DNA of 64,000 bases from Candidatus Saccharimonadota bacterium. GTDB lineage: Bacteria; Patescibacteriota; Saccharimonadia; Saccharimonadales; Saccharimonadaceae. The stretch lies in assembly GCA_017519305.1 (NCBI GenBank), contig JAFWSN010000001.1, positions 308,296 through 372,295 of the forward strand, given 5' to 3'. A model generated the notes under the pieces. That model saw nothing but the letters and a program-made list of their open reading frames with translations, did not search any database and was not told the origin of the DNA. Within the stretch, counting starts at the first letter, position 1. Every line of letters begins with the position of its first letter. Position numbers and translations under genes: made by a program. Below, one piece after another: positions 18,397 through 28,775 of this stretch.

Positions 18397-18843
18397 ATGA
18401 TTAAGAAAAGTATCAGCCTTACCGCCGAAGGTAAGAAAGAATTAGAAAAAGAATTAGAGGAATTGATTGCTAACCGCCCAGCTATCACTGAGCGCATTGC
18501 CACCGCTCGCGCTTTTGGTGATTTGTCCGAAAACGAAGAATATAGCTCAGCCAGAAACGAACAAAAAGTTGCTGAAAGCCGCATTCTTGAGATTCAAGAT
18601 ATCCTAAAAAGCGCCAAAATCATCCGTGGTGGTTCGAAGAATCAAGCTAGCCTTGGTGCCACTCTCGATATCGATCTCGGTGGCAAAAAGGTAACCTACA
18701 CGCTCGTTGGCCCAACCGAAGCCAACCCACTCGAAGGCAAAATTTCCAACGAATCGCCAATTGGCAAGCTCCTCATGGGCAGAAAAACCGGCGAAAGCTT
18801 TGACTTCAATAACAAGAAAGTCAAAATCCTTGATATTAAATAA
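18397..18843 (+). CDS. greA: Transcription elongation factor GreA
   Basis: Rescues backtracked RNA polymerase by stimulating transcript cleavage. At 148 residues it has the N-terminal coiled coil (about 1-70) with RAFGDLSENEEYSSARNEQ, holding the Asp and Glu tip acids, and the C-terminal FKBP-like domain (ISNESPIGKLLMGRKTGE, about 110-127). It lies between proS and lysS, each apparently with its own promoter, and is closed by a G/C-rich terminator. Confidence 0.97.
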   Translation: MIKKSISLTAEGKKELEKELEELIANRPAITERIATARAFGDLSENEEYSSARNEQKVAESRILEIQDILKSAKIIRGGSKNQASLGATLDIDLGGKKVTYTLVGPTEANPLEGKISNESPIGKLLMGRKTGESFDFNNKKVKILDIK

Positions 18844-18845
18844 AA

Positions 18846-18874
18846 AAGACCCCCTTTCGAGGGGGGCTTTTTTA
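18846..18874 (+). terminator. Terminator after greA
   Basis: CCCCC/GGGGG stem with loop TTTCGA, flanked by an A run and a T run; the lysS -10 box follows within ten bases. Confidence 0.9.
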
Positions 18875-18877
18875 TGG

Positions 18878-18883
18878 TAAAAT
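18878..18883 (+). promoter_or_regulatory. Leaderless-type -10 box of lysS
   Basis: TGG-TAAAAT ends six bases before the ATG at 18890. Confidence 0.55.
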
Positions 18884-18889
18884 ATTCTT

Positions 18890-20338
18890 ATGTTACTCGA
18901 AGATTATCGCAATGAGCGTTTAAAAAAGCTCGAAGAAATTAAGACTCGCGGAATTGATCCATATCCAGCGAAGTCTTTTCGCAATACCAAAATCGCTGAC
19001 GTCGTCAATCATTTTGACGAAAAGCAAGGTCAAGAAGTTATCGTAGCTGGCCGCATCAAAGCAATTCGTTCATTCGGTAAGTTAGTCTTCCTTAAGATCG
19101 CCGATTATACTGGCGAAGTCCAGATTTTCATGAAAGCCGAAGACGAAGAGCAACCAGGTCTCTTTGGTGCTAAAGATGTTCGTTTGCTTGATACTGGCGA
19201 CTTCATCGAAGCCAAAGGCCTAATCGATAAATCCCAAACCGGCGAAATTTCAGTTTTTGCTAACTTCGTCAGGTTACTCACTAAATCACTTCGTCCGCTC
19301 CCAGAACAATTCACCAACAAAGAAGAACGCTACCGTCGCCGTTATGTTGATATGAACGTAAATCCTGAGGTCCGCGAACGTTTGGTGCGCCGCTCCAAAT
19401 TCTGGCAAGCCACCCGCGACTTTATGAATGCGCACGGCTTTATCGAAGTCAATGTTCCAGTTCTCGAGCACACCACTGGTGGTGCCGATGCTACACCATT
19501 TACTACCCATATCAACGCCTACGACGAAGATCTTTATCTCCGCATATCCCACGAATTACCACTCAAACGTTTGCTCGGTGGTGGTTTTGAAAAAGTCTAC
19601 GACATTGGTGTTCGCTTCCGCAACGAAGGTGTCGACGATGAACATTTACCAGAACATATTGCTTTTGAGTCTTACGCCGCTTACGAAAACTACGAAGATG
19701 GTATCAAACTCTACGAAGAAATGATTAAATACGTCGCCAAAGAAACTTGGGGCACTCTCAAATTCCACGTTGGTGATTTCGATATCGACCTCGAAGGTGA
19801 ATGGCCGCGTGTCAAATATTCCGATCTGCTCAAAGAAAAATTTGGCGTTGATGTGTTTAACCCAAACCGCGAACAGCTTCTCAATATTTTGAAAGAAAAC
19901 AATGTTGAAGTTGCCGACGGCACCACTACGAACCACCTTATCGACAATGTTTGGAAACTAATTCGCAAAACCTCTGCCGGTCCATACTGGCTCATCGAAG
20001 AACCACTCAGCCTAAGCCCACTAGCTAAAACTGTTCCAGGCAACCCACTAGTTACCGAACGCTTCCATCCAATTATTGCCGGTACCGAAATGGGGAACGG
20101 CTATTCCGAGCTCAACGATCCACTAGACCAATTAGAACGCTTCAAAGAACAACAAGCCGCTCGCGATGCTGGCGATGAAGAAGCTCAGATGCTCGACCAA
20201 GACTTCGTCGAAATGCTCGAATACGGTATGCCACCAGCTTGCGGTTGGGGCAATTCGGAACGCAATTTCTGGCTACTCGAAGGTGTACCTGGCCGCGAAG
20301 CCGTACCATTCCCAATCATGAAACAAAAAGAGGAATAA
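18890..20338 (+). CDS. lysS: Lysyl-tRNA synthetase, class II
   Basis: Charges tRNA-Lys. At 482 residues it is full length: N-terminal OB-fold anticodon domain (about 45-145, [21 protein letters not shown]), motif 1 around [16 protein letters not shown], motif 2 [15 protein letters not shown] (about 230-244), and the C-terminal motif 3 region ending in [14 protein letters not shown]. The usual motif 3 text (GIGIDRL in many species) reads [11 protein letters not shown] here, an unusual but recognisable variant. It is leaderless-type at its start and followed within 16 bases by uvrB. Confidence 0.95.
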   Translation: MLLEDYRNERLKKLEEIKTRGIDPYPAKSFRNTKIADVVNHFDEKQGQEVIVAGRIKAIRSFGKLVFLKIADYTGEVQIFMKAEDEEQPGLFGAKDVRLLDTGDFIEAKGLIDKSQTGEISVFANFVRLLTKSLRPLPEQFTNKEERYRRRYVDMNVNPEVRERLVRRSKFWQATRDFMNAHGFIEVNVPVLEHTTGGADATPFTTHINAYDEDLYLRISHELPLKRLLGGGFEKVYDIGVRFRNEGVDDEHLPEHIAFESYAAYENYEDGIKLYEEMIKYVAKETWGTLKFHVGDFDIDLEGEWPRVKYSDLLKEKFGVDVFNPNREQLLNILKENNVEVADGTTTNHLIDNVWKLIRKTSAGPYWLIEEPLSLSPLAKTVPGNPLVTERFHPIIAGTEMGNGYSELNDPLDQLERFKEQQAARDAGDEEAQMLDQDFVEMLEYGMPPACGWGNSERNFWLLEGVPGREAVPFPIMKQKEE

Positions 20339-20354
20339 TCCTGGCGGGGTGGTC

Positions 20355-22373
20355 ATGTTTAAACTTCACGCACCATACAAACCAACTGGCGATCAGCCGC
20401 AGGCCATCAAACAGCTTACTGACGGCCTAAATTCTGGTACGCGTGAACAAACTTTACTCGGTGTAACTGGTTCTGGTAAGACTTTTACTATGGCCAACAT
20501 TATTCAGAATGTCCAAAAACCAACCCTGATTCTCGCCCACAACAAAACCCTTGCCGCCCAGCTTTATTCTGAATTTCGTGAATTCTTCCCAGAAAACGAA
20601 GTTCATTATTTCGTATCATACTTCGACTACTACCAACCAGAAGCCTACATCGCTTCAACCGATACTTATATTGAAAAAGACTCTGCTATTAACGATGAAA
20701 TTGACCGCCTACGTCATGCCGCTACTGAAGCCCTGCTCACGCGCCGCGATGTCATCGTAATTGCATCCGTATCGTGTATTTATGGTATTGGTGCGCCAGA
20801 ATACTATCTCAAAATGTCTTTGCCACTCTGGAAAAATGCTGCCGGTTGGGTTAACGAAGACAAAAAACATGTTAGCCAAGCCGACTTTATTCGCCAACTC
20901 GTCAAAATTCAATATCATCGCAATGATTTAGCCTTCGAACGTGGAAACTTCCGCGTCATGGGTGACACCATCGATCTTTTCCCAGCCAACGGCGAATATG
21001 CCTATCGTTTCGAGTTCGGCTTTGATACTCTCGAGACCGTTAAAATCGTCGACCCGCTCACTTTTGATATACGTGAAAAACCAGACCACATTCATATCTT
21101 CCCGAACACTCACTATGCCACACCAGAAGACCAGCTCGAAAAAGCTCTTGTTGCTATCGAAAAAGAATTTAACGAACGCCTTAGCTATTTTGAAAAACAT
21201 GAAAAATATTTGGAAGCCCAACGCCTTTCGCAACGCACTAAATACGACCTTGAAATGCTACGCGAAACCGGTTTCGTAAAGGGAATCGAAAACTATTCTC
21301 GTCATCTCGAAGGCCGCAAAGCCGGCGAACCACCAGCCACCTTGCTCGATTTCTTCCCGAAAGATTTTCTTCTTATTGTTGATGAGTCACATATGACGCT
21401 ACCACAAGTTCGCGGTATGTATAATGGCGATCATGCCCGCAAAGAAACTCTTGTTGAATATGGTTTCCGTTTGCCATCCGCTCTCGATAACCGCCCACTC
21501 ACCTACGCAGAATTCAACAAAAAAGTTAACCAAGCAATCTATGTTTCTGCCACGCCAGGCGAATATGAACTCGAACATTCACCGGCTCCAGCCGAACAAG
21601 TAATTCGTCCTACTGGCTTGCTCGATCCAGAAATTGAAATCAGAAGCTCAATCGGACAAATCGATGATATTATTCTTGAGGTCGAAGACCGCATCAAAAA
21701 GAAACAACGCACTTTGATTACCACACTTACCAAGCGCATGGCCGAAGACCTCACTGATCATCTCAAAGAACACGGCATCAAAACAGCTTATATTCATTCC
21801 GATATCGATACCTTGGAGCGCGGCGACATTCTGCGCGACCTCCGCTCTGGCGTTTATGACGTCCTCGTCGGCATTAACTTATTGAGGGAAGGTCTAGATC
21901 TTCCAGAAGTATCGCTCGTTGCAATTCTCGACGCCGACAAAGAAGGCTTCCTTCGCTCCGATTCTGCGCTCATTCAAACCATCGGTCGTGCCGCTCGTCA
22001 TGTCGAAGGTAAAGTTATCATGTATGCCGACAACATTACCAAATCAATGGAAGTTGCCATCACCGAAACCAACCGTCGCCGCGAAATTCAGCATGAATAC
22101 AACGAGAAAAATCACATCACTCCACATTCGGTAGAAAAGGAAATCAGTGCCGGACTTCGTGCTATCATCCCAGAAAAGCTCAAAGAAGATAAGCTCGACA
22201 TTCGTAAAATTCCAAAAGACGAATTACCAAGCCTCGTCAAAGATCTTACTACCAAGATGAAGCTCGCCGCTGCTAACCTCGAATTCGAAAAAGCCGCCGC
22301 TCTTCGCGACGAAATCACCCGCATTAATGAATTCATTGAATTTGGCGGTCATCGCAAGAAAACTATGCTATAA
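20355..22373 (+). CDS. uvrB: Excinuclease ABC subunit B
   Basis: Damage-verifying helicase-like core of nucleotide excision repair. At 672 residues it is full length: Walker [11 protein letters not shown] (38-47), the beta-hairpin region with [18 protein letters not shown]-type VDESHMT, the [10 protein letters not shown] segment, motif V-VI with [14 protein letters not shown] and QTIGRAARH, and a C-terminal UVR domain (about 630-665) that docks UvrC. ATG 20355 preceded by GGCGGGG was chosen over GTG 20349. The partner uvrC lies at 5037; uvrA is not in the window. Confidence 0.98.
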   Translation: MFKLHAPYKPTGDQPQAIKQLTDGLNSGTREQTLLGVTGSGKTFTMANIIQNVQKPTLILAHNKTLAAQLYSEFREFFPENEVHYFVSYFDYYQPEAYIASTDTYIEKDSAINDEIDRLRHAATEALLTRRDVIVIASVSCIYGIGAPEYYLKMSLPLWKNAAGWVNEDKKHVSQADFIRQLVKIQYHRNDLAFERGNFRVMGDTIDLFPANGEYAYRFEFGFDTLETVKIVDPLTFDIREKPDHIHIFPNTHYATPEDQLEKALVAIEKEFNERLSYFEKHEKYLEAQRLSQRTKYDLEMLRETGFVKGIENYSRHLEGRKAGEPPATLLDFFPKDFLLIVDESHMTLPQVRGMYNGDHARKETLVEYGFRLPSALDNRPLTYAEFNKKVNQAIYVSATPGEYELEHSPAPAEQVIRPTGLLDPEIEIRSSIGQIDDIILEVEDRIKKKQRTLITTLTKRMAEDLTDHLKEHGIKTAYIHSDIDTLERGDILRDLRSGVYDVLVGINLLREGLDLPEVSLVAILDADKEGFLRSDSALIQTIGRAARHVEGKVIMYADNITKSMEVAITETNRRREIQHEYNEKNHITPHSVEKEISAGLRAIIPEKLKEDKLDIRKIPKDELPSLVKDLTTKMKLAAANLEFEKAAALRDEITRINEFIEFGGHRKKTML

Positions 22374-22374
22374 T
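22369..22374 (+). promoter_or_regulatory. Leaderless-type -10 box of the phosphoketolase N gene
   Basis: TGC-TATAAT overlaps the uvrB stop codon and ends seven bases before the ATG at 22382. Confidence 0.55.
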
Positions 22375-22381
22375 TAATAGC

Positions 22382-23329
22382 ATGAGCGGGTTGGGCAACT
22401 CTAGTATTGAATCTGTTGAAAAAATCAAAAAGCGCATCCGTGCCTGCGATTATCTTTCTGTTGCGCAACTCTTTTTAAAAGATAATTTCTTGCTAAAAAA
22501 ATCTCTTAGTTTTGATGATATTAAACCACGCCTACTTGGTCACTGGGGCACCTGCCACGGCATTAACGTTGCTTATGCGAACCTCAAGGCATTCTATTCT
22601 GACGACGAAAACTTTTCATTTGTGCTTGGCCCAGGCCACGGCTTTCCAGCCTTGCAAGCTAATTTATTCTTAGACGGCGAACTCCTCAAAGTCGACGAAA
22701 AAGCCACTATTGATGAATCTGGCATTGCTTATCTTTGCAAAAATTTCTCTTGGCCAAATGGTTTTCCTTCCCATGCTAGCCCGTTCACTCCGGGCGTCAT
22801 TACTGAAGGTGGCGAACTTGGCTACGCTCTCGCTAACGCTTACGGCGTAGCGCTCGGCCATCCAGAAAAAACTATTGCAGTATTAATTGGCGACGGCGAA
22901 CTCGAAACTGCCACTGCACTTGCATCACTCAATCTCAAAAATCTTCTTACCGGATCTAAAAATGGTCAAGTAATCCCAATCCTTCATCTCAATGGGTACA
23001 AAATTTCCGCCCCATCAATCTATGCTCGCAAATCCGAGAGAGAATTAAACGAATTGATTCGCGGCTTCGGCTATACGCCAGTCTTAATTGACGGCGACGA
23101 GCCAGAAACCTTCCAGATTGCCCTAGAAAATGGCACTAAAAACCCATTCTATATCCTAAAAACCGAAAAGGGCGCAACCGGTCCAAACCGTCACCAAATG
23201 GCGCACCAGATCCCGCTAAAAGCCGTCAAGACCGACAAAAAAGAGCTAGATACCCTAGAAGAATGGCTGAAGTCATATCGCTTCGATAAGATTCTTAAAG
23301 AAGGATTGGAGGAGGTTCGTTATGCCTAA
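22382..23329 (+). CDS. Phosphoketolase, N-terminal (ThDP pyrophosphate-binding) subunit
   Basis: First half of a split xylulose-5-phosphate/fructose-6-phosphate phosphoketolase, which cleaves the sugar phosphate with inorganic phosphate to acetyl phosphate plus glyceraldehyde 3-phosphate (or erythrose 4-phosphate). Seen: GHWGTCHG (53-60), GPGHGFPALQAN (83-94), the WPNGFPSHASP segment, EGGELGYALANAYG (142-155) and the ThDP-metal motif GDGELETA (170-177). At 315 residues it ends where single-chain enzymes (about 800 residues) continue. The last 8 bases overlap the next gene, which carries the remaining domains. Confidence 0.92.
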   Translation: MSGLGNSSIESVEKIKKRIRACDYLSVAQLFLKDNFLLKKSLSFDDIKPRLLGHWGTCHGINVAYANLKAFYSDDENFSFVLGPGHGFPALQANLFLDGELLKVDEKATIDESGIAYLCKNFSWPNGFPSHASPFTPGVITEGGELGYALANAYGVALGHPEKTIAVLIGDGELETATALASLNLKNLLTGSKNGQVIPILHLNGYKISAPSIYARKSERELNELIRGFGYTPVLIDGDEPETFQIALENGTKNPFYILKTEKGATGPNRHQMAHQIPLKAVKTDKKELDTLEEWLKSYRFDKILKEGLEEVRYA

Positions 23330-24509
23330 TTTGATCGATGGCTTCATGAAATACCGCCCAGTTGCACCAGAATTGCATTCGCCAGCCAAAAAAATTGGCG
23401 AACTCCTAGCTTTTGAACTTGCCAAAAACAGTCATTTCTATTTCTTCTCACCAGACGAAACCACCTCAAATCGTTTTGAACAGATTTTTGAAGTTGAAAA
23501 ACGTGCTTGGGCTTTACCAAAAGAAGAGTGGGATTTACCAGAAAGCAAAAACGGCCGCATTATCGAAATGCTTTCCGAGAATGTCCTATTTTCCGTAATG
23601 ACTGGCCACTTAATGAATGGCGAACCAGCCATGATGGGTAGCTACGAAGCTTTCTTCAGCGTTGCTGCCTCACAAATTTTGCAACAAATTAAGTTTATTA
23701 AACAATGCAAAGAAGCCAATTGGCGTAAACCTTTACCGGCCGTCAACTTACTGTCAACTTCCACCTGCTGGCGCCAAGACCATAACGGCTTCACCCATCA
23801 ATCACCGGCTCTTATTTCAACCCTCCTCGCCGTACCATCAAACCTCGTCAACTGTCTATTCCCACTCGATGATATCGCTGCCGAAGCAGCCTTCAACTTT
23901 ATGACTTCATCTGAAAATGTTGTAAATCTTACAACATTTAATAAACACGACGAACCACGTTATCTTGCTAGGGAAGATGCCAGCAAACAGGCTAAAAATC
24001 ATGGCGCATTAGTCATGGAAAAATATTCTGATACCAATCCAGATCTTATCATGGTAGGCGCCGGCGACCTTGTTACCAACGAAGTTGTTGAAGCTATCAA
24101 AATTATTAACCGAGATATGCCGGACGTTCGCATTCGCTGTATTAATCTTAATGCCTTGTCATATCGAGCCATCGGCACCACCGACGACAAAATGACCAAA
24201 GAAGAATTTGCCGAACTCTTTACTCCAAATAAACCAATTCTTGCAAACTTTCACGGTTATCCAGAAACCTTAGCAACTATCCTTGGAAATTATGCAGCAA
24301 AAGGGCGCATTCGCATCCATGGCTTTATTGAGGAAGGATCCACTACTACGCCGATGGAAATGCTTCGCAGAAACAGTGCTTCGCGCTATAATCTTGCTAT
24401 CGACGTGGCTACACTTTATCGTAGGCCAGACCTAGTAGAAAATTATCAACAGAAATTAGCCGAGAACCACGCTCACGCCGTTGCCACTGGCGAAGATATC
24501 ATATCGTAG
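23322..24509 (+). CDS. Phosphoketolase, middle/C-terminal subunit
   Basis: Second half of the split phosphoketolase. Seen: PDETTSNR (44-51), MMGSYEAFF (104-112) with the cofactor-activating Glu, WRQDHNGFTHQSPAL (150-164) and the transketolase C-like domain (about 270-395). Starts inside the end of the N-terminal gene with GGAGGAGG just upstream, giving tight translational coupling and, presumably, equal amounts of both chains. Combined length is about 710 residues, shorter than single-chain enzymes. The catalytic residues visible in both parts are intact, so this looks like a working two-subunit enzyme rather than a broken gene. Confidence 0.92.
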   Translation: MPNLIDGFMKYRPVAPELHSPAKKIGELLAFELAKNSHFYFFSPDETTSNRFEQIFEVEKRAWALPKEEWDLPESKNGRIIEMLSENVLFSVMTGHLMNGEPAMMGSYEAFFSVAASQILQQIKFIKQCKEANWRKPLPAVNLLSTSTCWRQDHNGFTHQSPALISTLLAVPSNLVNCLFPLDDIAAEAAFNFMTSSENVVNLTTFNKHDEPRYLAREDASKQAKNHGALVMEKYSDTNPDLIMVGAGDLVTNEVVEAIKIINRDMPDVRIRCINLNALSYRAIGTTDDKMTKEEFAELFTPNKPILANFHGYPETLATILGNYAAKGRIRIHGFIEEGSTTTPMEMLRRNSASRYNLAIDVATLYRRPDLVENYQQKLAENHAHAVATGEDIIS

Positions 24510-24518
24510 CAAATATGC

Positions 24519-24524
24519 TATGAT
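24519..24524 (+). promoter_or_regulatory. Leaderless-type -10 box of the PIN-TRAM gene
   Basis: TGC-TATGAT ends six bases before the ATG at 24531. Confidence 0.5.
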
Positions 24525-24530
24525 AATGGC

Positions 24531-25289
24531 ATGGAATTATTTATTTTAATTATTACAATTTTGACTCTATCCGAAACTACTGTGCTTCTGATTAAGAATC
24601 ATAAACCAATTATCAGCTCTAATAAACAAAAAATTTACGTCGACACCTCGGCCCTCATCGACGGCCGTATCTTGAGCGTTGCGAAAACCGGGTTTTTAAA
24701 AGAAGACTTCGTAATTTTACGCAGCGTTTTAAAAGAACTTCAGCTACTCGCTGATAGTAAAGACTCCGAAAAACGCACTCGCGCTCGTGCCGGCCTCGAA
24801 GTAGCCAGCGAGCTCGAGCGTGTCATCTATTTTAACACCGAGATCATCGATGACGGCGAAGGAAACAAAAAAGTTGACGAAGAACTTTTGAAATTCGCCA
24901 AAGCCAATCATGGCACCATTTTGACCCTTGATTACAACCTAATCAAACGTGCCGCCGCTGAAAAAATCGAAACCCTAAATCTTAACGATTTGGTCCTGGC
25001 TCTTCGTAACGATTTTCTTCCAGGCGAAAAATTCTCCGTCAAAATCCTCACCAGCGGTTCAAACCCAGGCCAAGGAGTTGGTCATCTCAAAGACGGTACC
25101 ATGGTGGTTGTTGATAAAGCCGCTAATAAAATTGGCGAAACTCTAGAAGTAGAGTTCGCCAAAATTTATGAAACTTCTGCCGGAAAAATGATTTTTGCAA
25201 AAATCGTTAACCCCCCTAAAACAACTAGCCCAAAGGCGTCAATTACTCGCCGCCGCCAGTATCCTTCTCGAAGGTCAGCTCGTCAGTAA
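24531..25289 (+). CDS. PIN-TRAM domain protein (YacL-like)
   Basis: Putative membrane-tethered nuclease: one hydrophobic N-terminal segment (2-22) instead of the four helices of Bacillus YacL, a PIN domain (about 33-155) with acidic metal residues in VDTSALIDGR (Asp38, Asp44) and LTLDYN, and a C-terminal TRAM RNA-binding domain (about 165-235). PIN domains of this group are RNases or structure-specific nucleases; the substrate is unknown. The basic C-terminal tail overlaps the convergent PBP gene by 47 bases. Confidence 0.88.
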   Translation: MELFILIITILTLSETTVLLIKNHKPIISSNKQKIYVDTSALIDGRILSVAKTGFLKEDFVILRSVLKELQLLADSKDSEKRTRARAGLEVASELERVIYFNTEIIDDGEGNKKVDEELLKFAKANHGTILTLDYNLIKRAAAEKIETLNLNDLVLALRNDFLPGEKFSVKILTSGSNPGQGVGHLKDGTMVVVDKAANKIGETLEVEFAKIYETSAGKMIFAKIVNPPKTTSPKASITRRRQYPSRRSARQ

Positions 25290-27978
25290 CGGTATAGCCA
25301 GCAGTATCGGTGACCATAATCTTTACTGAGGTTTCTTTGCCAGTCAGAGTGTAGCCGTTAACGGTACCATCGGCACCTACCGAGACACTCTTTTCTTGGC
25401 CATCCACATACAAAGCATAATTTGGCGCATCGTAAGTCCCACGTACAATATTTGCCATCAACTTATTACCACTATAGCTCAAAGTAACCGTAGGTGGCGT
25501 GTAATCGCAGGTATCCGGAGTATCCTTGTCATAAGATTCATCAGAAACCGTCCAAGTTTCTTTCTTGCTGACCGGATCGACAAACTTAGTTGCTTCGATA
25601 GCAATCTTAAAATCTTCACGCGTACATTCGGTAGCGAGCAACTTGTTGTAACGGTTAAAGGTCAAAGTCTCTTTAGAATTACCAGAACTCTTTTCTGCAT
25701 CGTACCAGCTTGGCCAAATATCAGTGCGACCATTGACGGTCAAGGTCTTAATGCCGGCTGGACGAGCTGGTTGATCGCCCTCAGACCATTTGCCTTCGCT
25801 CGACAAAACTTCTTTGTGGGCGCGTTCCATATAGTTACCCATCCATTCACGCAAAATTCTTGAATCGGCCAAGTTCATACCAGAACCATCGTGGTTGCCG
25901 TTCCAGACAGCCGTTGAAATTGCGGATGAATAGCTTACGAGCCAAGAGTCCTTAGCGGTCAAGTTAACGGCCGTAGTTGTAGTACCAGTCTTACAGGCGG
26001 TCCAAACACCAGGGACATTGAAACCATATTCATAACCAGACCAACCCATCACGCGACGTGCGGTAGGATCGCTCAAGATATCTGAAACCATGTAAGCAAC
26101 TTGTGGGTCGACAACTTGTTTGGCCGGTTTGTCTTCCCATTTTTCAATCACATCACCAGAAGAGTTCTTGACCTCAAGCACATATGACAAATCTTTGTAG
26201 GCGCCGCCACGAGCAAGGGAAGCGTAGGTATTAGCATGCTCCACCATTCTCACACGACAGCCAGAACCGATTGCCATCGAAAGACCGGCAGTCTCGCCGT
26301 ATGAACAATAAGAAACGTCACCGAGTTGATGTAGGATATCGAGAGAGTTTTCGATACCGTTAATATACAGAGCTTTTACAGCTGGAATGTTAAGTGAGCT
26401 ACCGAGGGACTGACGAATATAAGCGCTTGGGTAGAAGATGCCGGTCGCGTTACGCAAACGACAGCCACCGTTAGTGTAGCCATTACAATAAATCGCATCA
26501 ATATTCTCATCCTTGAGATAAGTACCAGGGCCATAGTTCATACCTTCACGCTCCATAAAGAGCGGGGCATAATCGAGTACTGGCTTAATCGAAGAACCTG
26601 GCTCTAGCAGCTGCGTAGTAGCGTTGAGCTCACCGTATTCTGAGTTATTGAAGTCAATTGAACCAATCATAGCTACAACTTGGCTAGTTTCTACATCGAC
26701 CGATACTAAGGCCAAGTTATCACCATCAGTCAAATACTTCCATTGCATGCCATAATCCATCGATTCCTCAGCCACCTTTTGCAAATCATAGTCAAGAGTA
26801 GTAGTAATCGTCCAACCGCCAGCACGCATTGTGGAAATACCATATTTATCTTCAAGCTGAGACTTTACCTCGAGCACAAAGTGTGGAGCAAGCATGTCGG
26901 AATATTGGCTAGATTCTGGTTTAATCGTGTCAAGAATCGGCACAGCTTTAGCTGCCTCAGCATCTTCCGCAGTAATATAGCCCATTTCAACCATGTTATC
27001 GAGAGTCTTGTGTTGGCGCTCAATCAATTCTTCATTACCATATTCGTTATATGGATTGTATCTACCTGGGTTGTTTGGGATAGCCGCAAGTAAAGCAGCT
27101 TCAGCCAAAGTCAAATCGGCACACGTCTTGCCGAAATAAGTCTGCGCAGCAGATTCTACACCGTTACGGCGACCACCGTAAGGAGACTGATTGAGATACA
27201 TCGTCAAAATCTCTTCTTTTGAGTACATACGTTCGAGCTCGACCGCAAGAATCAACTCTTTAATCTTACGGGTAAGGCCGCCACGGTTTTCGCTTTGAGC
27301 CTCATCAGAGAAGTAAACTTGCTTAATAAGCTGCTGAGTTAAAGTAGAACCACCCTGAACTTGGTGACCAAACACCGTTGACCAAGCTGCACGAATCAAA
27401 GCTTTGAAGTCCACACCGCTGTGTTCATAGAAGCTCTTATCCTCGATAGCGATTGTAGCTTGTTTGACATACTCACTCATTTCGGAGCCATCAATCACGA
27501 GACGATAGTCTTCATTACCGGTATCTTTCCAGAGTACTTTGCCATTACGGTCTAGATAAGTATTAACGGTCTCGGAAATTTGCATTTCATTAAGTTTGAT
27601 CTCTTGAAGATCCTTTTTATAATAAAGGAAAAGGCCACCGATGAAGATAATGAAGAGCAAAATACATGCCGCGCAGAATTTAAGAATGGCTTTTTGACCA
27701 CGCCAAGAGAACCACCATTTAAATACGCGTTTTGGTGCAAGTCTAGCAAAGAAGCGCTTCCATGGTTCTTTCGGAAGCTTGGCTAATTCCTCGGCGCGCT
27801 TACGCTGAGCGGCTTCTTTCTTAACTTTTTTCTTGTAACTCAAATTTGAGTACAAATTCATCTTTTTCTTTGGCTTTACAGCCTCTTTAAGAGATTTTTT
27901 AGGTTTTTTAATCTCTTCTTTCTTGACCTCTACCTTCTTGGTTTTGGCCGGCAAAATAACTTCACTCTTTTTCTTCAT
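25243..27978 (-). CDS. Class A penicillin-binding protein (PBP1A-like)
   Basis: Bifunctional peptidoglycan synthase. Seen in 911 residues: a Lys-rich cytoplasmic tail (1-90), one membrane helix (about 100-125), a GT51 glycosyltransferase with EDKSFYEHSGVD (near 178) and GGSTLTQQLIKQ (near 208), and a transpeptidase with the active Ser in SSIK (462-465), an SLN-type second motif and KTGT (663-666). An Ig-like domain follows (about 825-905). Three Cys pairs in the extracellular part (for example YCNGYTNGGC) may form disulfides. Convergent with the PIN-TRAM gene. Upstream TATAAT is 10 bases from the ATG. Confidence 0.95.
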   Translation of the reverse strand: MKKKSEVILPAKTKKVEVKKEEIKKPKKSLKEAVKPKKKMNLYSNLSYKKKVKKEAAQRKRAEELAKLPKEPWKRFFARLAPKRVFKWWFSWRGQKAILKFCAACILLFIIFIGGLFLYYKKDLQEIKLNEMQISETVNTYLDRNGKVLWKDTGNEDYRLVIDGSEMSEYVKQATIAIEDKSFYEHSGVDFKALIRAAWSTVFGHQVQGGSTLTQQLIKQVYFSDEAQSENRGGLTRKIKELILAVELERMYSKEEILTMYLNQSPYGGRRNGVESAAQTYFGKTCADLTLAEAALLAAIPNNPGRYNPYNEYGNEELIERQHKTLDNMVEMGYITAEDAEAAKAVPILDTIKPESSQYSDMLAPHFVLEVKSQLEDKYGISTMRAGGWTITTTLDYDLQKVAEESMDYGMQWKYLTDGDNLALVSVDVETSQVVAMIGSIDFNNSEYGELNATTQLLEPGSSIKPVLDYAPLFMEREGMNYGPGTYLKDENIDAIYCNGYTNGGCRLRNATGIFYPSAYIRQSLGSSLNIPAVKALYINGIENSLDILHQLGDVSYCSYGETAGLSMAIGSGCRVRMVEHANTYASLARGGAYKDLSYVLEVKNSSGDVIEKWEDKPAKQVVDPQVAYMVSDILSDPTARRVMGWSGYEYGFNVPGVWTACKTGTTTTAVNLTAKDSWLVSYSSAISTAVWNGNHDGSGMNLADSRILREWMGNYMERAHKEVLSSEGKWSEGDQPARPAGIKTLTVNGRTDIWPSWYDAEKSSGNSKETLTFNRYNKLLATECTREDFKIAIEATKFVDPVSKKETWTVSDESYDKDTPDTCDYTPPTVTLSYSGNKLMANIVRGTYDAPNYALYVDGQEKSVSVGADGTVNGYTLTGKETSVKIMVTDTAGYTVTDELTFEKDTGGGE

Positions 27979-28018
27979 ATGTATATATATTATAGCATTA
28001 TAATTTTAAAAAAAATCA

Positions 28019-28047
28019 TTGACTTTAAAAAACATTAGCAATATAAT
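28019..28047 (+). promoter_or_regulatory. Sigma70-type promoter of the sortase-substrate gene
   Basis: TTGACT, 17-base spacer with AACATTAGCA, TATAAT; the leader contains AAGGTCATAT (28059-28068). Confidence 0.75.
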
Positions 28048-28091
28048 AGAAACATAATAAGGTCATATTAATAATAAAAAGGGATAACTCC

Positions 28092-28775
28092 ATGAAACAA
28101 ATTTCTAAGGTTAAGTTAGGAATTGGCTTTGCTGTTGCAGCATTCTTCGCCATCCTTCCAACTAACGCATTTGCCGCAAGCGTCAAAGTCGGCACGGAAG
28201 AGATTTCTACTTCCGGTAAAAACGCAGCTAACACTGCCACCTACGCCGATGGCGTACTTACACTCAACGGTGTTACTGGCAACGTCACAATTGAAGGCGT
28301 AGCAGTCACAGTTAAGACTGGTTCCAAAACCAACTCTCTTACTCTTCTTAAGTCTGACAGCGCCCTCACCATCGATGGCAAACTCAAAGTTACCAACATC
28401 AGGGTCACTCCTGACAGCACAGTAACAACCGGCAGTGCCGCAACCCCTAAACTATCAATCACCGCCAATGCGGTCGTCGATCTCGTTGAAGAAATCACTG
28501 TAACCCATCGTGCTACTAGCCAAGAAACCGATGCTATCGAAATCGCATCTAAGCTTTGTGCCAAAAACGGTAGCGTAGAAATCACCAAACAGGCTCTTTC
28601 TAGTACTACCACCAACTACAAAGTCAAAGGCCCAGTCAACATTGCCGCCGCCAACTGTGACGGTAGCAAAACTCCTGGCACCCCAGACACTCTCGACGCA
28701 GTATATATTTATGTAGCGATTTTCGTGGCTTCGTCCGCCATCTTTGCTTATAGGCGCTACCTTGCGAAACGTTGA
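28092..28775 (+). CDS. Exported C-terminally anchored protein, likely sortase B partner
   Basis: 227 residues: signal peptide (about 1-29, ending AFA-AS), a Thr/Val-rich beta-solenoid-like body with short repeating strands, two Cys (about 157 and 198), then PGTPDTLD, a membrane helix (about 205-221) and RRYLAKR. The tail has the layout of a sorting signal, but the expected VPDTG reads TPDTL. The sortase gene begins 31 bases before its stop, so they are cotranscribed and this is its most likely dedicated substrate (inference). The ATG lies seven bases after GGGA. Confidence 0.8.
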   Translation: MKQISKVKLGIGFAVAAFFAILPTNAFAASVKVGTEEISTSGKNAANTATYADGVLTLNGVTGNVTIEGVAVTVKTGSKTNSLTLLKSDSALTIDGKLKVTNIRVTPDSTVTTGSAATPKLSITANAVVDLVEEITVTHRATSQETDAIEIASKLCAKNGSVEITKQALSSTTTNYKVKGPVNIAAANCDGSKTPGTPDTLDAVYIYVAIFVASSAIFAYRRYLAKR

